Shown here piece by piece: positions 9,070 through 16,438 of a stretch of 60,618 nt of DNA; position 1 is the first letter of the stretch, and every line of letters begins with the position of its first letter. The position numbers and the translations under genes were made by a program. Source of the stretch: Planctomycetota bacterium (GTDB lineage: Bacteria; Planctomycetota; Phycisphaerae; Phycisphaerales; Phycisphaeraceae); assembly GCA_026386955.1 (NCBI GenBank), contig JAPLMQ010000306.1:1-60618 (forward strand), in the 5' to 3' direction. The notes beneath the pieces are model-generated. The model had not been told where the DNA came from. It did not search any database and saw only the letters and a list, made by a program, of their open reading frames with translations.

Positions 9070-10080
9070 ATGGTCCGTGTTGGATTCATCGGTGTCGGCA
9101 TGATGGGCATGGGCCAAGTCAACGCCTTTGCCCAGGTCAAGAACGCCCAGATCGTCGCGGCCTCCGACACCTCGCCCGTCTCCCTGGGGAAGTTCGCCGA
9201 GAAGCACCCCAAGGCCAAGACCTACAGTCACCACTCCGAGCTGCTCAAGGACAACAACGTCGACGCGGTGGTGGTCGTCACCCCGACCTACTTCCACAAG
9301 GACATCGCCATCGAGGCGATGAAGTCGGGCAGGCCCGTGCTGACCGAGAAGCCCATGGCCCGCACCGTGGCCGACTGCCACAAGATGAACGAGGCCTCGG
9401 CCAAGACCAAGAAGCTCCTGATGGTCGCCCACTGCCGCCGGTTCGACACCGACTGGGGCGCGTGGGCCAAGATCTTCAAGTCCGGCGCGCTGGGCGGCCC
9501 GGTGCTGTGGCGCGACGTCGCGGGCGGGGCCTTCTCGCTCTACAACCCCTCGGGCTGGTTCCTCGACGAGAAGCTCGGCGGGGGCCCGCTGATCGACGGC
9601 GCGGTCCACAACTACGACTTCGCCAACCTCCTCTTCGGCAAGGCCGAGAGCGTCGTCGCCAGCTCCATCAAGCTCTCCAAGCACACCGCGGTCGACACCG
9701 CCTGCGCCGTCGTCCGCTACGAGTCGGGCAACCAACTGCTCATGAGCTGGTCGTGGGCGATCGGCTCGGGGCAGTCGCTCCGCGACGTGCTGGGGCCCAA
9801 GGCGGCGATGTCCTTCGGCGCCGGCGAGCTCGCCACGCCCGAGCTCGACACCACGAACTACGGCTACTACCTCGTCGCCGACGCCAGCCGGCAGAAGAAG
9901 AAGCTCATCAAGTTCCCCCGCAAGGACATGTACGTCGTCCAGGCCAAGCACTTCATCGACTGCGTCGAGGGCAAGGCCAAGTGCATCAGCCCCGGCACCG
10001 AGGCGATCAAGGCCGTCGCGGTGGCGGAGGCGATCCTCAAGGCCGGCCCGCTGGGGCGCGAAGTGAAGGTCAAATATTGA
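9070..10080 (+). CDS. Gfo/Idh/MocA family oxidoreductase
   Basis: NAD(P)-dependent sugar or cyclitol dehydrogenase, 336 aa. The Rossmann motif GFIGVGMMGMG sits at the N-terminus, the family EKPMA motif at 93-97 (the lysine contacts nicotinamide and substrate), and the C-terminal sheet domain carries GGGPLIDGAVHNYD, whose Asp/His resemble catalytic residues. AGGAG lies 7 nt before ATG. The sugar isomerase gene follows after 52 nt, a pairing common in planctomycete sugar and inositol degradation. No signal peptide, so cytoplasmic. Substrate unknown. Confidence 0.93.
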   Translation: MVRVGFIGVGMMGMGQVNAFAQVKNAQIVAASDTSPVSLGKFAEKHPKAKTYSHHSELLKDNNVDAVVVVTPTYFHKDIAIEAMKSGRPVLTEKPMARTVADCHKMNEASAKTKKLLMVAHCRRFDTDWGAWAKIFKSGALGGPVLWRDVAGGAFSLYNPSGWFLDEKLGGGPLIDGAVHNYDFANLLFGKAESVVASSIKLSKHTAVDTACAVVRYESGNQLLMSWSWAIGSGQSLRDVLGPKAAMSFGAGELATPELDTTNYGYYLVADASRQKKKLIKFPRKDMYVVQAKHFIDCVEGKAKCISPGTEAIKAVAVAEAILKAGPLGREVKVKY

Positions 10081-10132
10081 TCGCGCCCCGCGGGGCCAAC
10101 GCGGACAACGCGGACAAAAGGGACACACGCTC

Positions 10133-10927
10133 ATGCAGAAGATCGGCATCACGCAATGCGCCATGTGGGGCTCGACCCTCGCGGACTTCCTCCCCGCCGC
10201 GGGCAAGGCGGGCTATGAGGTCGTCGAGGTGATGAGCAAGGCCGAGGGCGACCTCACGACGTCGCTCGACGCGGCGGGCATCGCCAAGGTCAAGGAGCAG
10301 GCCAAGGCCGCGGGCGTCGGGATCGACTCGGTGGCGATGCTCCACCTCACCCAGGCCCCGATCGACTCGGGCAAGGCCCGCGACAAGGCGGTGGAGGAGA
10401 TCAAGGCCGGCCTGCGCCTCGCCTCCGCGCTGGGGGCCCCGCGGACGCTCCTGACCTTGGGCCGGCTCCGCCCCGACCTCTACTATGAGGATGCCTACCG
10501 CAACGGCATCGCCGCCCTGCGCCAGGCGGCGTCGACCGCGGAGGAGCTCGGCATCGACGTCGGCATCGAGTTCGTCTGGACCGGCTTCCTCTTCAGCCCG
10601 CTGGAGACCCGCCGGTTCCTCGAGGAGGTCGGCTCGCCGCGGATCGGCTTCTACTTCGACCCCGGCAACATGGCTGTGTTCCAATATCCCCAGCACTGGG
10701 TCCGCGCCCTCGCGAAGCACATCAAAGGCGTGCACTTCAAGGACTGGAAGGGCAACGCCCTCAAGGGCGAATGGACCCGGCTGCTCGAAGGCGGCGTCGA
10801 CTTCCCCGCGGTGATGAAGGAACTCCGGGCCGCGGGGTGGGACGGCCCGCTGATCAGCGAAGTCGAGCCCAACCTCGCTCCGCTCGACAAAACCGTGCAG
10901 GACATCCGCAAGATCATGACGCTCTGA
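10133..10927 (+). CDS. sugar phosphate isomerase/epimerase (xylose-isomerase-like TIM barrel)
   Basis: TIM-barrel protein of the AP-endonuclease-2/IolE superfamily, 264 aa. Likely metal ligands are the Glu in GIEFVWTG, the Asp in YFDPGNM, the His in HIKGVHFKDW and the terminal Glu in LISEVEP, in the family order. It probably isomerises or epimerises a keto sugar or inositol derivative together with the oxidoreductase encoded just upstream. An AAGGGA site precedes ATG. Exact substrate unknown. Confidence 0.9.
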   Translation: MQKIGITQCAMWGSTLADFLPAAGKAGYEVVEVMSKAEGDLTTSLDAAGIAKVKEQAKAAGVGIDSVAMLHLTQAPIDSGKARDKAVEEIKAGLRLASALGAPRTLLTLGRLRPDLYYEDAYRNGIAALRQAASTAEELGIDVGIEFVWTGFLFSPLETRRFLEEVGSPRIGFYFDPGNMAVFQYPQHWVRALAKHIKGVHFKDWKGNALKGEWTRLLEGGVDFPAVMKELRAAGWDGPLISEVEPNLAPLDKTVQDIRKIMTL

Positions 10928-10961
10928 AGCGGACCCAGCTTCCGCCCCGCATTTCGGGCAC

Positions 10962-10988
10962 CACATGCCATCGTACTCGTGGCATGTG
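10962..10988. repeat. perfect 9-bp inverted repeat after the sugar isomerase gene
   Basis: CACATGCCA, a 9-nt loop and TGGCATGTG begin 35 nt after the isomerase stop. No T-run follows, so it may be an operator or a transcript-stabilising hairpin rather than a terminator. Confidence 0.6.
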
Positions 10989-11035
10989 CTTGGCTCCGAA
11001 AACCCCTTGCACTCAACATTCAGGACCCCTCATCG

Positions 11036-11425
11036 ATGTCACGCCGCGAAATATTCCACCCCGACAAGAAAGTCAGCACCGGCCACTATTCCGCGGGCCT
11101 CATCGTCGACGGATGGTTCTATGTCAGCGGCCAGGGCCCGCTCGACATGCGCATCGGCCAGCCCGTCCGGGGCACGATCGAGGAGGAGACCAAGCTCACG
11201 CTGGACCACATCGACCGCATCCTCCGCGAGGGCGGCTGCACGCGCAAGGACGTGGTGAAATGCACCTGTCATCTGGCCGACATCAAGGATTTCGACGGTT
11301 TCAACCGCGCCTACGGGGAATATTTTGGCGATGTGAAACCGGCCCGCACGACGGTCCAATCGGTGCTTTGGAACGGGATCAAGGTTGAAATCGACGCGAT
11401 CGCACGGGTTCCGCAAGGCAAATAG
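11036..11425 (+). CDS. RidA family protein (enamine/imine deaminase-like)
   Basis: YjgF/YER057c/UK114 family, 129 aa from the chosen ATG; these proteins form trimers and hydrolyse reactive enamines/imines. GHYSAGLIVDGWFYVSGQ and the C-terminal VKCTCHLADIKDFDGFNRAYGEYF ... ARTTVQSV match the family pattern, including the Arg of the active site. Because VDGWFYV replaces the usual VGNTIYV, it may belong to a non-archetypal Rid subgroup. An upstream start at 10979 would run through the inverted repeat and lacks homology. A terminator follows directly. Confidence 0.88.
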   Translation: MSRREIFHPDKKVSTGHYSAGLIVDGWFYVSGQGPLDMRIGQPVRGTIEEETKLTLDHIDRILREGGCTRKDVVKCTCHLADIKDFDGFNRAYGEYFGDVKPARTTVQSVLWNGIKVEIDAIARVPQGK

Positions 11426-11455
11426 TACGTATTTGATGCGGTAAACTTCCTCAAC

Positions 11456-11490
11456 GGGACGCATCCGTGCGGTCCCTATATTTTCTTTTT
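11456..11490 (+). terminator. Rho-independent terminator after the RidA gene
   Basis: Stem GGGAC-GCA / TGC-G-GTCCC with loop TCCG and one bulge (11456-11476), followed by the T-rich run TATATTTTCTTTTT. Confidence 0.65.
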
Positions 11491-11509
11491 CACAATCGCA
11501 TGGTAGTAT
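11481..11509 (+). promoter_or_regulatory. weak candidate promoter of the AT-hook gene
   Basis: TTTTCT (11481-11486), 17 bp, TAGTAT (11504-11509) match the consensus at 3/6 and 4/6 in a locally AT-rich stretch overlapping the terminator T-run. It would give a leader of about 60 nt. Confidence 0.25.
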
Positions 11510-11574
11510 CCATGCCTCTCCCGGGGCGGGGGGCCGCTCCTACCTACACTCTTCTCACTTAGGGAGACTCTCGA

Positions 11575-12003
11575 ATGGCACGAACCGCAAACATCGCCAA
11601 ATTCGCCCGCGTGATCGACGGCTTGCGCTCCGAACGCGCCGAGGCCGAGGCCCGCATCGCGGAGATCGACAAGATCTTCGCCCAACTCGGCATCGGCTCG
11701 GCTCCGGTGAAGGTCGGCGCGAAGCGCGGCCGTCCCGCCGGCAGCGGCAAGAAGGCCAAGGCCGGCGCCTCCGCCGGCGGCAAGCGCCGCAAGCGCGGCA
11801 AGTTCTCGACCACCGGCGAGGCCTCCGTCCTGGGCTTCCTAAAGAGCCACGACAAGGCCAGCGCCGCCGACGTCAACAAGCACTGGCAGGCCGAAGGCCG
11901 CGGCGGCAAGGCCGACAACACCCTCACCAAGCTCGTCAAGGACGGCCAGCTCAAGCGCTTCGAGGTCAAGGGCGAGCGCGGCGGCCGCTACTCCATCGTC
12001 TGA
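11575..12003 (+). CDS. small basic DNA-binding-like protein: coiled coil, AT-hook, winged-helix-like end
   Basis: 142 aa, very basic. Residues 10-38 form a charged amphipathic helix, probably a short coiled coil. Residues 50-54 (KRGRP) are an AT-hook core inside a Lys/Gly/Ala-rich linker resembling histone H1 tails. Residues 81-142 look like a compact winged helix (VLGFLKSHDKASAADVNKHW, then LVKDGQLKRF and a wing RGGRYSIV). AGGGAG lies 8 nt before ATG. It is flanked by a terminator upstream and a new promoter downstream, so it is probably monocistronic. A nucleoid-associated or regulatory role is inference; I do not recognise a named family. Confidence 0.8.
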   Translation: MARTANIAKFARVIDGLRSERAEAEARIAEIDKIFAQLGIGSAPVKVGAKRGRPAGSGKKAKAGASAGGKRRKRGKFSTTGEASVLGFLKSHDKASAADVNKHWQAEGRGGKADNTLTKLVKDGQLKRFEVKGERGGRYSIV

Positions 12004-12045
12004 GTCCGCATCCCACGCCTCCCGCCGGCTTCCTTGGCCTCACGT

Positions 12046-12074
12046 TTGATCCCATGCCGGCCAATCAGTAAAGT
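12046..12074 (+). promoter_or_regulatory. candidate promoter of the 12183 oxidoreductase gene
   Basis: TTGATC (12046-12051), 17 bp, TAAAGT (12069-12074), 4/6 at both boxes. The predicted start near 12081 gives a leader of about 100 nt that contains the strong hairpin at 12094-12125. Confidence 0.4.
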
Positions 12075-12093
12075 CACCCCGTCCATCGCGCCC

Positions 12094-12125
12094 CGGCCCG
12101 GGAGATCGACCGATCTCCCGGGCCG
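12094..12125 (+). other. perfect 14-bp leader hairpin
   Basis: CGGCCCGGGAGATC, loop GACC, GATCTCCCGGGCCG. There is no T-run, and it sits between the candidate promoter and the ribosome site of the next gene. It could be a transcript-stability element or an operator; it lacks the features of a terminator. Confidence 0.7.
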
Positions 12126-12182
12126 ACGCTCTTCCGTCGCCCATCCGAACACTCCCGATCCCCCTTCTCTTCTGGAGGCCTG

Positions 12183-13385
12183 ATGTCCACGCCCACCATC
12201 AATGTCGCCCTCATCGGCTCGAAGTTCATGGGCCGAACCCATTCCAACGCCTATCTCAAGGTCGCGAAGTTCTTCGACCTCCCCGTCAACCCGGTGATGC
12301 ACACCATTGCCGCCCGCAACGGGGCCGAGCTCGAGAAGTTCGCCGCCCGCTGGGGCTGGCAGCACGCCTCGACCGACTGGAAGGCGACGGTCACCAACCC
12401 CGAGATCGGGCTGGTCGACGTGAGCACGCCCAACTATGTCCACCGCGACCAGGCGATCGCCGCCCTCGAGGCGGGCAAGCACGTCGCCTGCGAGAAGCCG
12501 CTCGCCGGCACGCTCGACGACGCGCGTGAGATGGTGAAGGCGGCCGCGAAGGCCAAGAAGTCCAAGACCTTCGTTTGGTACAACTACCGCCGCTGCCCCG
12601 CCATCGCCTTGGCCCACCAGCTCGTCAAGGCCGGGAAGCTCGGGCGCATCTACCACCTCCGCGCGGCCTACCTCCAAGACTGGGGCGGGCCGTCCACCCC
12701 GCTGCTGTGGCGCTTCCAGGGCGACTTGGCTGGCTCGGGCGCGCACGGCGACTTGAACGCCCACATCATCGACATGGCCCGCTTCATCACCGGCGACGAG
12801 ATCACCGAGATCACCGGCGCGATCGAGGAGACCTTCATCAAGGAGCGCGACATCATCGCCGACCCCAGCGCGGGCGGCGAGATCTCCGGCAAGGGCGCCC
12901 GCAAGGCCGGCGCGAAGAAGGCCAAGAGCACCGTCGACGACGCCGTGCTCTTCCTCGCCCGCTTCAAGGCCGGCGCCGTCGCCAGCTTCGAGGCCACCCG
13001 CCTCTCCACCGGCGACAAGAACCGCAACCGCATCGAGATCCACGGCGAGAAGGGCGGCATCCGCTTCAACTTCGAGCGCATGAACGAGCTCGAGTTCTTC
13101 GACGCCACCGGCGAGGCCCGCACCCAGGGCTGGACCACCATCAACGTCACCAGCGGCAACTCGGGGCACCCGTACGCCGCCGCGTGGTGGCCCGACGCAC
13201 ACATCATTGGCTACGAGCACGGCTTCATCAACCAGGCGGCCGACATGTTCGCGATGCTCGGCGGCAAGGCCCCGGTCGTCCCCATGCCCGACTTCGCCGA
13301 CGCCTTCGAGACCCAGAAGGTGCTCCACGCCGTGATCTTGAGCGCCCGCGAGCGCACGCCGATCAAGATCAGCTCGATCAAGTGA
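12183..13385 (+). CDS. Gfo/Idh/MocA family oxidoreductase
   Basis: 400 aa, NAD(P)-dependent dehydrogenase. The Rossmann start is VALIGSKFMGRTHSNAY, and CEKPLA carries the conserved lysine. The C-terminal domain has GDLAGSGAHGDLNAHIIDMARFITGD, whose Asp/His are in the family positions. A basic insert after that motif (GKGARKAGAKKAKS) is unusual. The longer form, about 60 residues above the first Gfo/Idh protein here, is typical of planctomycete paralogues. A GGAGG site precedes ATG and a strong terminator follows. Cytoplasmic by sequence; substrate unknown. Confidence 0.92.
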   Translation: MSTPTINVALIGSKFMGRTHSNAYLKVAKFFDLPVNPVMHTIAARNGAELEKFAARWGWQHASTDWKATVTNPEIGLVDVSTPNYVHRDQAIAALEAGKHVACEKPLAGTLDDAREMVKAAAKAKKSKTFVWYNYRRCPAIALAHQLVKAGKLGRIYHLRAAYLQDWGGPSTPLLWRFQGDLAGSGAHGDLNAHIIDMARFITGDEITEITGAIEETFIKERDIIADPSAGGEISGKGARKAGAKKAKSTVDDAVLFLARFKAGAVASFEATRLSTGDKNRNRIEIHGEKGGIRFNFERMNELEFFDATGEARTQGWTTINVTSGNSGHPYAAAWWPDAHIIGYEHGFINQAADMFAMLGGKAPVVPMPDFADAFETQKVLHAVILSARERTPIKISSIK

Positions 13386-13423
13386 TCGGTTGCGGATCGA
13401 CGGACTGAAGACAGGAAGACTCC

Positions 13424-13458
13424 AAGGGACTCGCAGCGATGCGGGTCCCTTTTTCTTT
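13424..13458 (+). terminator. Rho-independent terminator
   Basis: AAGGGAC-TCGCA / TGCGG-GTCCCTT with loop GCGA, followed by TTTTTCTTT. It ends the 12183-13385 transcript. Confidence 0.8.
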
Positions 13459-13497
13459 GTCGACGCGGACTCCCACGAACATAAGCTGCGAATCAAG

Positions 13498-13535
13498 CCC
13501 ACTGATCCCGACGGTACGCCGTCGGGTTCGGTGGG
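13498..13535 (+). repeat. 38-nt dispersed hairpin element, copy A
   Basis: Two 17-nt arms around loop TACG pair along their length with a single T.T mismatch (CCCACTGATCCCGACGG on the left). Copy B lies at 26430-26467 on the minus strand with the same geometry and compensating base changes. Short flanks are also shared (AAG just before the left arm). Lies between a terminator and the next promoter. Confidence 0.8.
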
Positions 13536-13572
13536 GTTGGGCGCAGGGCTGCTCAGAGCCCCCCGCACCGCC

Positions 13573-13581
13573 TGCTACAAT
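13573..13581 (+). promoter_or_regulatory. candidate extended -10 promoter
   Basis: TGCTACAAT is an extended -10 (TGn + TACAAT, 5/6) about 60 nt before the 13640 start. No convincing -35. The same nonamer occurs on the minus strand at 17957-17965 before the first MBOAT gene. Confidence 0.4.
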
Positions 13582-13639
13582 CACCGGTGAATCACCCGCC
13601 CCGCCCGTTGCATACCCACTCGCGCACGGAAGAGACTAC

Positions 13640-15088
13640 ATGCCACGTTCGGCCAAGGGCATGACGCTTTTCGTCTTGATATTCGCCCTCGCCGGCCGCG
13701 CCTCGGGGGAGACCGTCGCCGAGCGCGTGCCGACGCCCGACACCGCGGCCCAGCGCGAGGCGCTCAAAGTCGCGCTCGACGTCTACAAGGCCGAGATCGC
13801 CAAGGCCAAACGGTTCGAGGAGAAGGTCGCCGTCTCGCGCAAGCTCCTCCAGGCAGGCAACGAGACCCAGAACGATCCCGCGGGGCGATACGCCCTCTAC
13901 GTCCTGGCCCGCGACGTGGCGGTCGACGCGGGGAGCATCGACGGCACCCTCGCGGCGCTGCAGGCGATGGCGGCCGGTTACGCCGGCGACCCCCTGCCCG
14001 CGAAGATCGACGCGCTGACCCGGCTGACCACCTCCGATCGCCTCCAGACCGACGCCGGGCCGCTCTACCCCGCCGCCGCGCAGTTGATCGACGAAGCCGT
14101 CGCCGCCGACCGGTACGACATCGCCCGGCGCGCCTCGGCCCTGGCGATGCAGGTGACGGCCAAGGACCGCGCCCTGACGGCCCAGGCGACAGCCCGTGTG
14201 CGCGAGGCCCGCGAGGTCGAGACCGCCTACGCCGCCGCGGAGAAGGCCCAGGCGACGCTCGACAAGTCCCCCGACGACGCGGCGGCGAACCTCGCCCTCG
14301 GGCGGTTCCGCTGCCTCTACAAGGGTGATTGGAAGGCCGGGCTTTCGCAGTTGGCGCTCGACAACGACGCGGAGTTGAAGGCCCTCGCGACGGCCGACTT
14401 GAAGGGCCCGGCCGCGCCCGAGGCGCAGGCGACGCTGGCCGACGGATGGTGGGCGCAGTCGGAGAAGGCCACGGGCGTGGTCAAGCGGCAGCTCCAGTTC
14501 CGCGCCGCGAAGTGGTACGGCGACGCCGCCCCGCGCCTGACGGGGCTGACCAAGGCCAAGGCCGAGAAACGCATGAAGGAGGCCGCGACGGTGCCGCCGC
14601 CGGCCGAGATCCCGCGCAAGGAGCCCGAGGCGGCGGTCCGCCACGGACGGGAGCTGTTGACCACGTTCGTCGGCAACGGCGCGGTGGAGAAGGGCCTGAT
14701 CGTCCTGCGCGGCAAGCAGCGCGTCCGGACGACGGAGAACTTCAAGCCGCCGATCCTGTTCCAAGTCGTCGCCCAGACCGACTCGACCAACCTGCGCCTC
14801 GCCTACGCGGCCGAGCAGATCATCTTCAATTGGGAAAAGCATCCCGACGAGCTGCGGATCGACGGCGGCCCCGCCGCGGGCCGGCACACGAAGGGCGCGG
14901 GCTCCGTTCCGGTCAACAAATGGGTCGAGATCGACCTCGAGGTGACGGCCGAGCAGATGGTCATCCGGGTGAACGGCGACGAGCGCTTCCGCACGGCCGC
15001 GGATTTCTCGAAGATCGAGCAGCCGCTCACGATCTTCCCGGCCGGCTCGACGGTGACTGTGCAGTCGGTGAAGGTGCGGACGCCGTGA
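13640..15088 (+). CDS. exported protein with C-terminal laminin-G/3-keto-disaccharide-hydrolase-like domain
   Basis: 482 aa. Residues 1-24 form a signal peptide (basic MPRSAKG, hydrophobic core, ASG cleavage region). The middle (about 30-330) is Ala-rich and alpha-helical with TPR-like spacing. The last 115 residues form a beta-rich domain (FQVVAQTDSTNLRLAYAA ... KWVEIDLEVTAEQMVIRVNGDERF) resembling the concanavalin-type DUF1080/3-keto-disaccharide hydrolase fold of planctomycetes. ATG at 13640 has GGAAGAG 7 nt upstream; the longer frame upstream is non-coding. Probably a periplasmic glycan-binding protein; catalytic residues not identified. Confidence 0.8.
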   Translation: MPRSAKGMTLFVLIFALAGRASGETVAERVPTPDTAAQREALKVALDVYKAEIAKAKRFEEKVAVSRKLLQAGNETQNDPAGRYALYVLARDVAVDAGSIDGTLAALQAMAAGYAGDPLPAKIDALTRLTTSDRLQTDAGPLYPAAAQLIDEAVAADRYDIARRASALAMQVTAKDRALTAQATARVREAREVETAYAAAEKAQATLDKSPDDAAANLALGRFRCLYKGDWKAGLSQLALDNDAELKALATADLKGPAAPEAQATLADGWWAQSEKATGVVKRQLQFRAAKWYGDAAPRLTGLTKAKAEKRMKEAATVPPPAEIPRKEPEAAVRHGRELLTTFVGNGAVEKGLIVLRGKQRVRTTENFKPPILFQVVAQTDSTNLRLAYAAEQIIFNWEKHPDELRIDGGPAAGRHTKGAGSVPVNKWVEIDLEVTAEQMVIRVNGDERFRTAADFSKIEQPLTIFPAGSTVTVQSVKVRTP

Positions 15089-15131
15089 GCGGCCTCGCTG
15101 GGCGCGCCGCTGCCGCGACATGCGCCGCGGT

Positions 15132-15159
15132 TTGACAAGCGGCACGCATTGTCTAAACT
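15132..15159 (+). promoter_or_regulatory. tRNA-Asp promoter
   Basis: TTGACA (6/6, 15132-15137), 16-bp spacer, TAAACT (4/6, 15154-15159). The predicted start near 15167 gives a 5' leader of about 60 nt before the tRNA. Confidence 0.7.
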
Positions 15160-15228
15160 TTCGGGCTCTGAGTTGAGCGCCGGGCCGCCCCGTCACGGGC
15201 CGGTCCGACGCCCAGCCGAGGCCCCCGA

Positions 15229-15302
15229 GGGGGTGTAGCTCAATTGGTTAGAGCACCGGACTGTCGATCCGGAGGTTGCGGGTTCGAGCCCCGTCACCCT
15301 CG
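15229..15302 (+). tRNA. tRNA-Asp (GTC)
   Basis: Complete 74-nt cloverleaf. Acceptor GGGGGTG pairs with CACCCTC (one G.T wobble); D arm GCTC...GAGC; anticodon stem CCGGA/TCCGG with loop CTGTCGA, anticodon GTC at 15263-15265; T arm with TTCGAGC. Discriminator base is G, as expected for tRNA-Asp. CCA is not encoded; TTTT follows immediately. The 224-nt gap to the next gene holds a T8 tract at about 15361 and no recognisable gene. Confidence 0.97.
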
Positions 15303-15526
15303 TTTTCCCGCCCTGTCTGAAAAGCCGCGACCGACTGCGACAAATCGCGACTTTTCCCCTTTTTTTTCCGTGTGAATCCCCCAAGGCCCGACGCACAGCG
15401 TGCGGCGGTTTTGATTGGGCCGAGCCGCTCGGGGCTCGCGATGGGCTGAAACCTTTCGTTTCCGCTTCCATGCTTCTGCGTCGCCGTTCCCTTCTCGGCC
15501 AGCGTGCCGGCCGTGCCACGCTTTGA

Positions 15527-16438
15527 TCATGGTCCCGACCCCGCGGGGTCCGTCGCGGGCGCTTGGAGATCCGCGTCGAGGATCTTGGTGAACTTCCGCG
15601 CTCCCTGTTCGTTGAGGTGGTCGCCGTCGTTGAAATCCTCGTCCTCAAAGCGGCGGTCGGCGAAGTAGTCGAGGAACCGGGCGCCCGTGCGGGAAGCAAC
15701 ACGGTTCGTCACCTCAAGCATCCGGACGAGGGCTTGGGGATCGATCGCCTCACGGTGGCAGGCGTGGGCCGGCGTGCGGACGAACACGACTTCCACGCCG
15801 CGGGTCTTGAGAAATCCGATCAAATCCATCACGAGCGCCTCGTTGACCGCTTGCCAGGCATGGCCCGTGGCCAGGGCGTAGCGGTCGGCGTTGAACTTGC
15901 CTGTGGCGGGATCAAGCCGGTTGTGGCCCGGCTGCCAACCGTCAGGCGTGTAGGGATTGGCCGTCATGAAGGAGGAGATGATCCGTTCATAACCGAATGC
16001 GGCGATGCGGCTGTAATAATTGATGCTCCAGGTCGGCTCGTAGGGGCGAATGCGGAACGCGTGGTAGTAAAGCTCCCGCCGCCACTCCTCCGTGCCGTTG
16101 GCGAGCGAGTATTCCCAGTTGAAGGAATTCACCTCCATGACCACCCGGCGGAGATTGGGCATGCGGGGGGCGTAAAGCCTGACCAACGCGCAGTCGTAGT
16201 AGAGGTCCTGACTGTGGTTCGCGAGGTTGACGGCGCGTCCGGCCATCAGTTCGGGGGCGACGGCGTTGAGCATGTGCGACGACCCGACGACCAGGGTGTC
16301 CGCATCGAGATGGCTTTCGATGATGCGCCGCTTGTGCACGCCCGAGGTGGGGACCTCGGGCAAGAGCGCCTCGGCCACGGCCAGCAGGCCGATGTTGAGC
16401 AGCACGAAGACGACCGCCTTGATGAGGAGGGTTCGCAT
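15527..16438 (-). CDS. SGNH/DltD-like O-acetyltransferase partner protein, membrane-anchored
   Basis: 303 aa. Residues 1-25 form a signal anchor (MRTLLIKAVVFVLLNIGLLAVAEA cut short here). GSSH near 53 supplies the SGNH nucleophile-like Ser, and DGDHLNEQG near 269 the Asp/His pair. AlgJ/AlgX/DltD-type proteins work outside the membrane and receive acyl groups from an MBOAT protein to acetylate a polymer. ATG at 16438 overlaps the stop of the MBOAT gene by one base, so the two are translationally coupled. The longer frame upstream only reads through the MBOAT end. Confidence 0.85.
   Translation of the reverse strand: MRTLLIKAVVFVLLNIGLLAVAEALLPEVPTSGVHKRRIIESHLDADTLVVGSSHMLNAVAPELMAGRAVNLANHSQDLYYDCALVRLYAPRMPNLRRVVMEVNSFNWEYSLANGTEEWRRELYYHAFRIRPYEPTWSINYYSRIAAFGYERIISSFMTANPYTPDGWQPGHNRLDPATGKFNADRYALATGHAWQAVNEALVMDLIGFLKTRGVEVVFVRTPAHACHREAIDPQALVRMLEVTNRVASRTGARFLDYFADRRFEDEDFNDGDHLNEQGARKFTKILDADLQAPATDPAGSGP

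Noticed and set aside
7617..10232. 871-codon plus-strand frame across nuoN and the oxidoreductase
   Set aside because: It overlaps two recognisable proteins in another frame and is low-complexity Arg/Pro/His-rich.
13390..13590. Short peptides containing PDGTPSGSVG at copy A and a similar peptide at copy B of the hairpin
   Set aside because: The similarity comes from the shared hairpin DNA, not from a gene; frames and lengths differ.
15303..15526. T8 tract after tRNA-Asp as a terminator
   Set aside because: Only a 5-bp stem with a 14-nt loop precedes it; direct rather than inverted repeats of GCGAC dominate.
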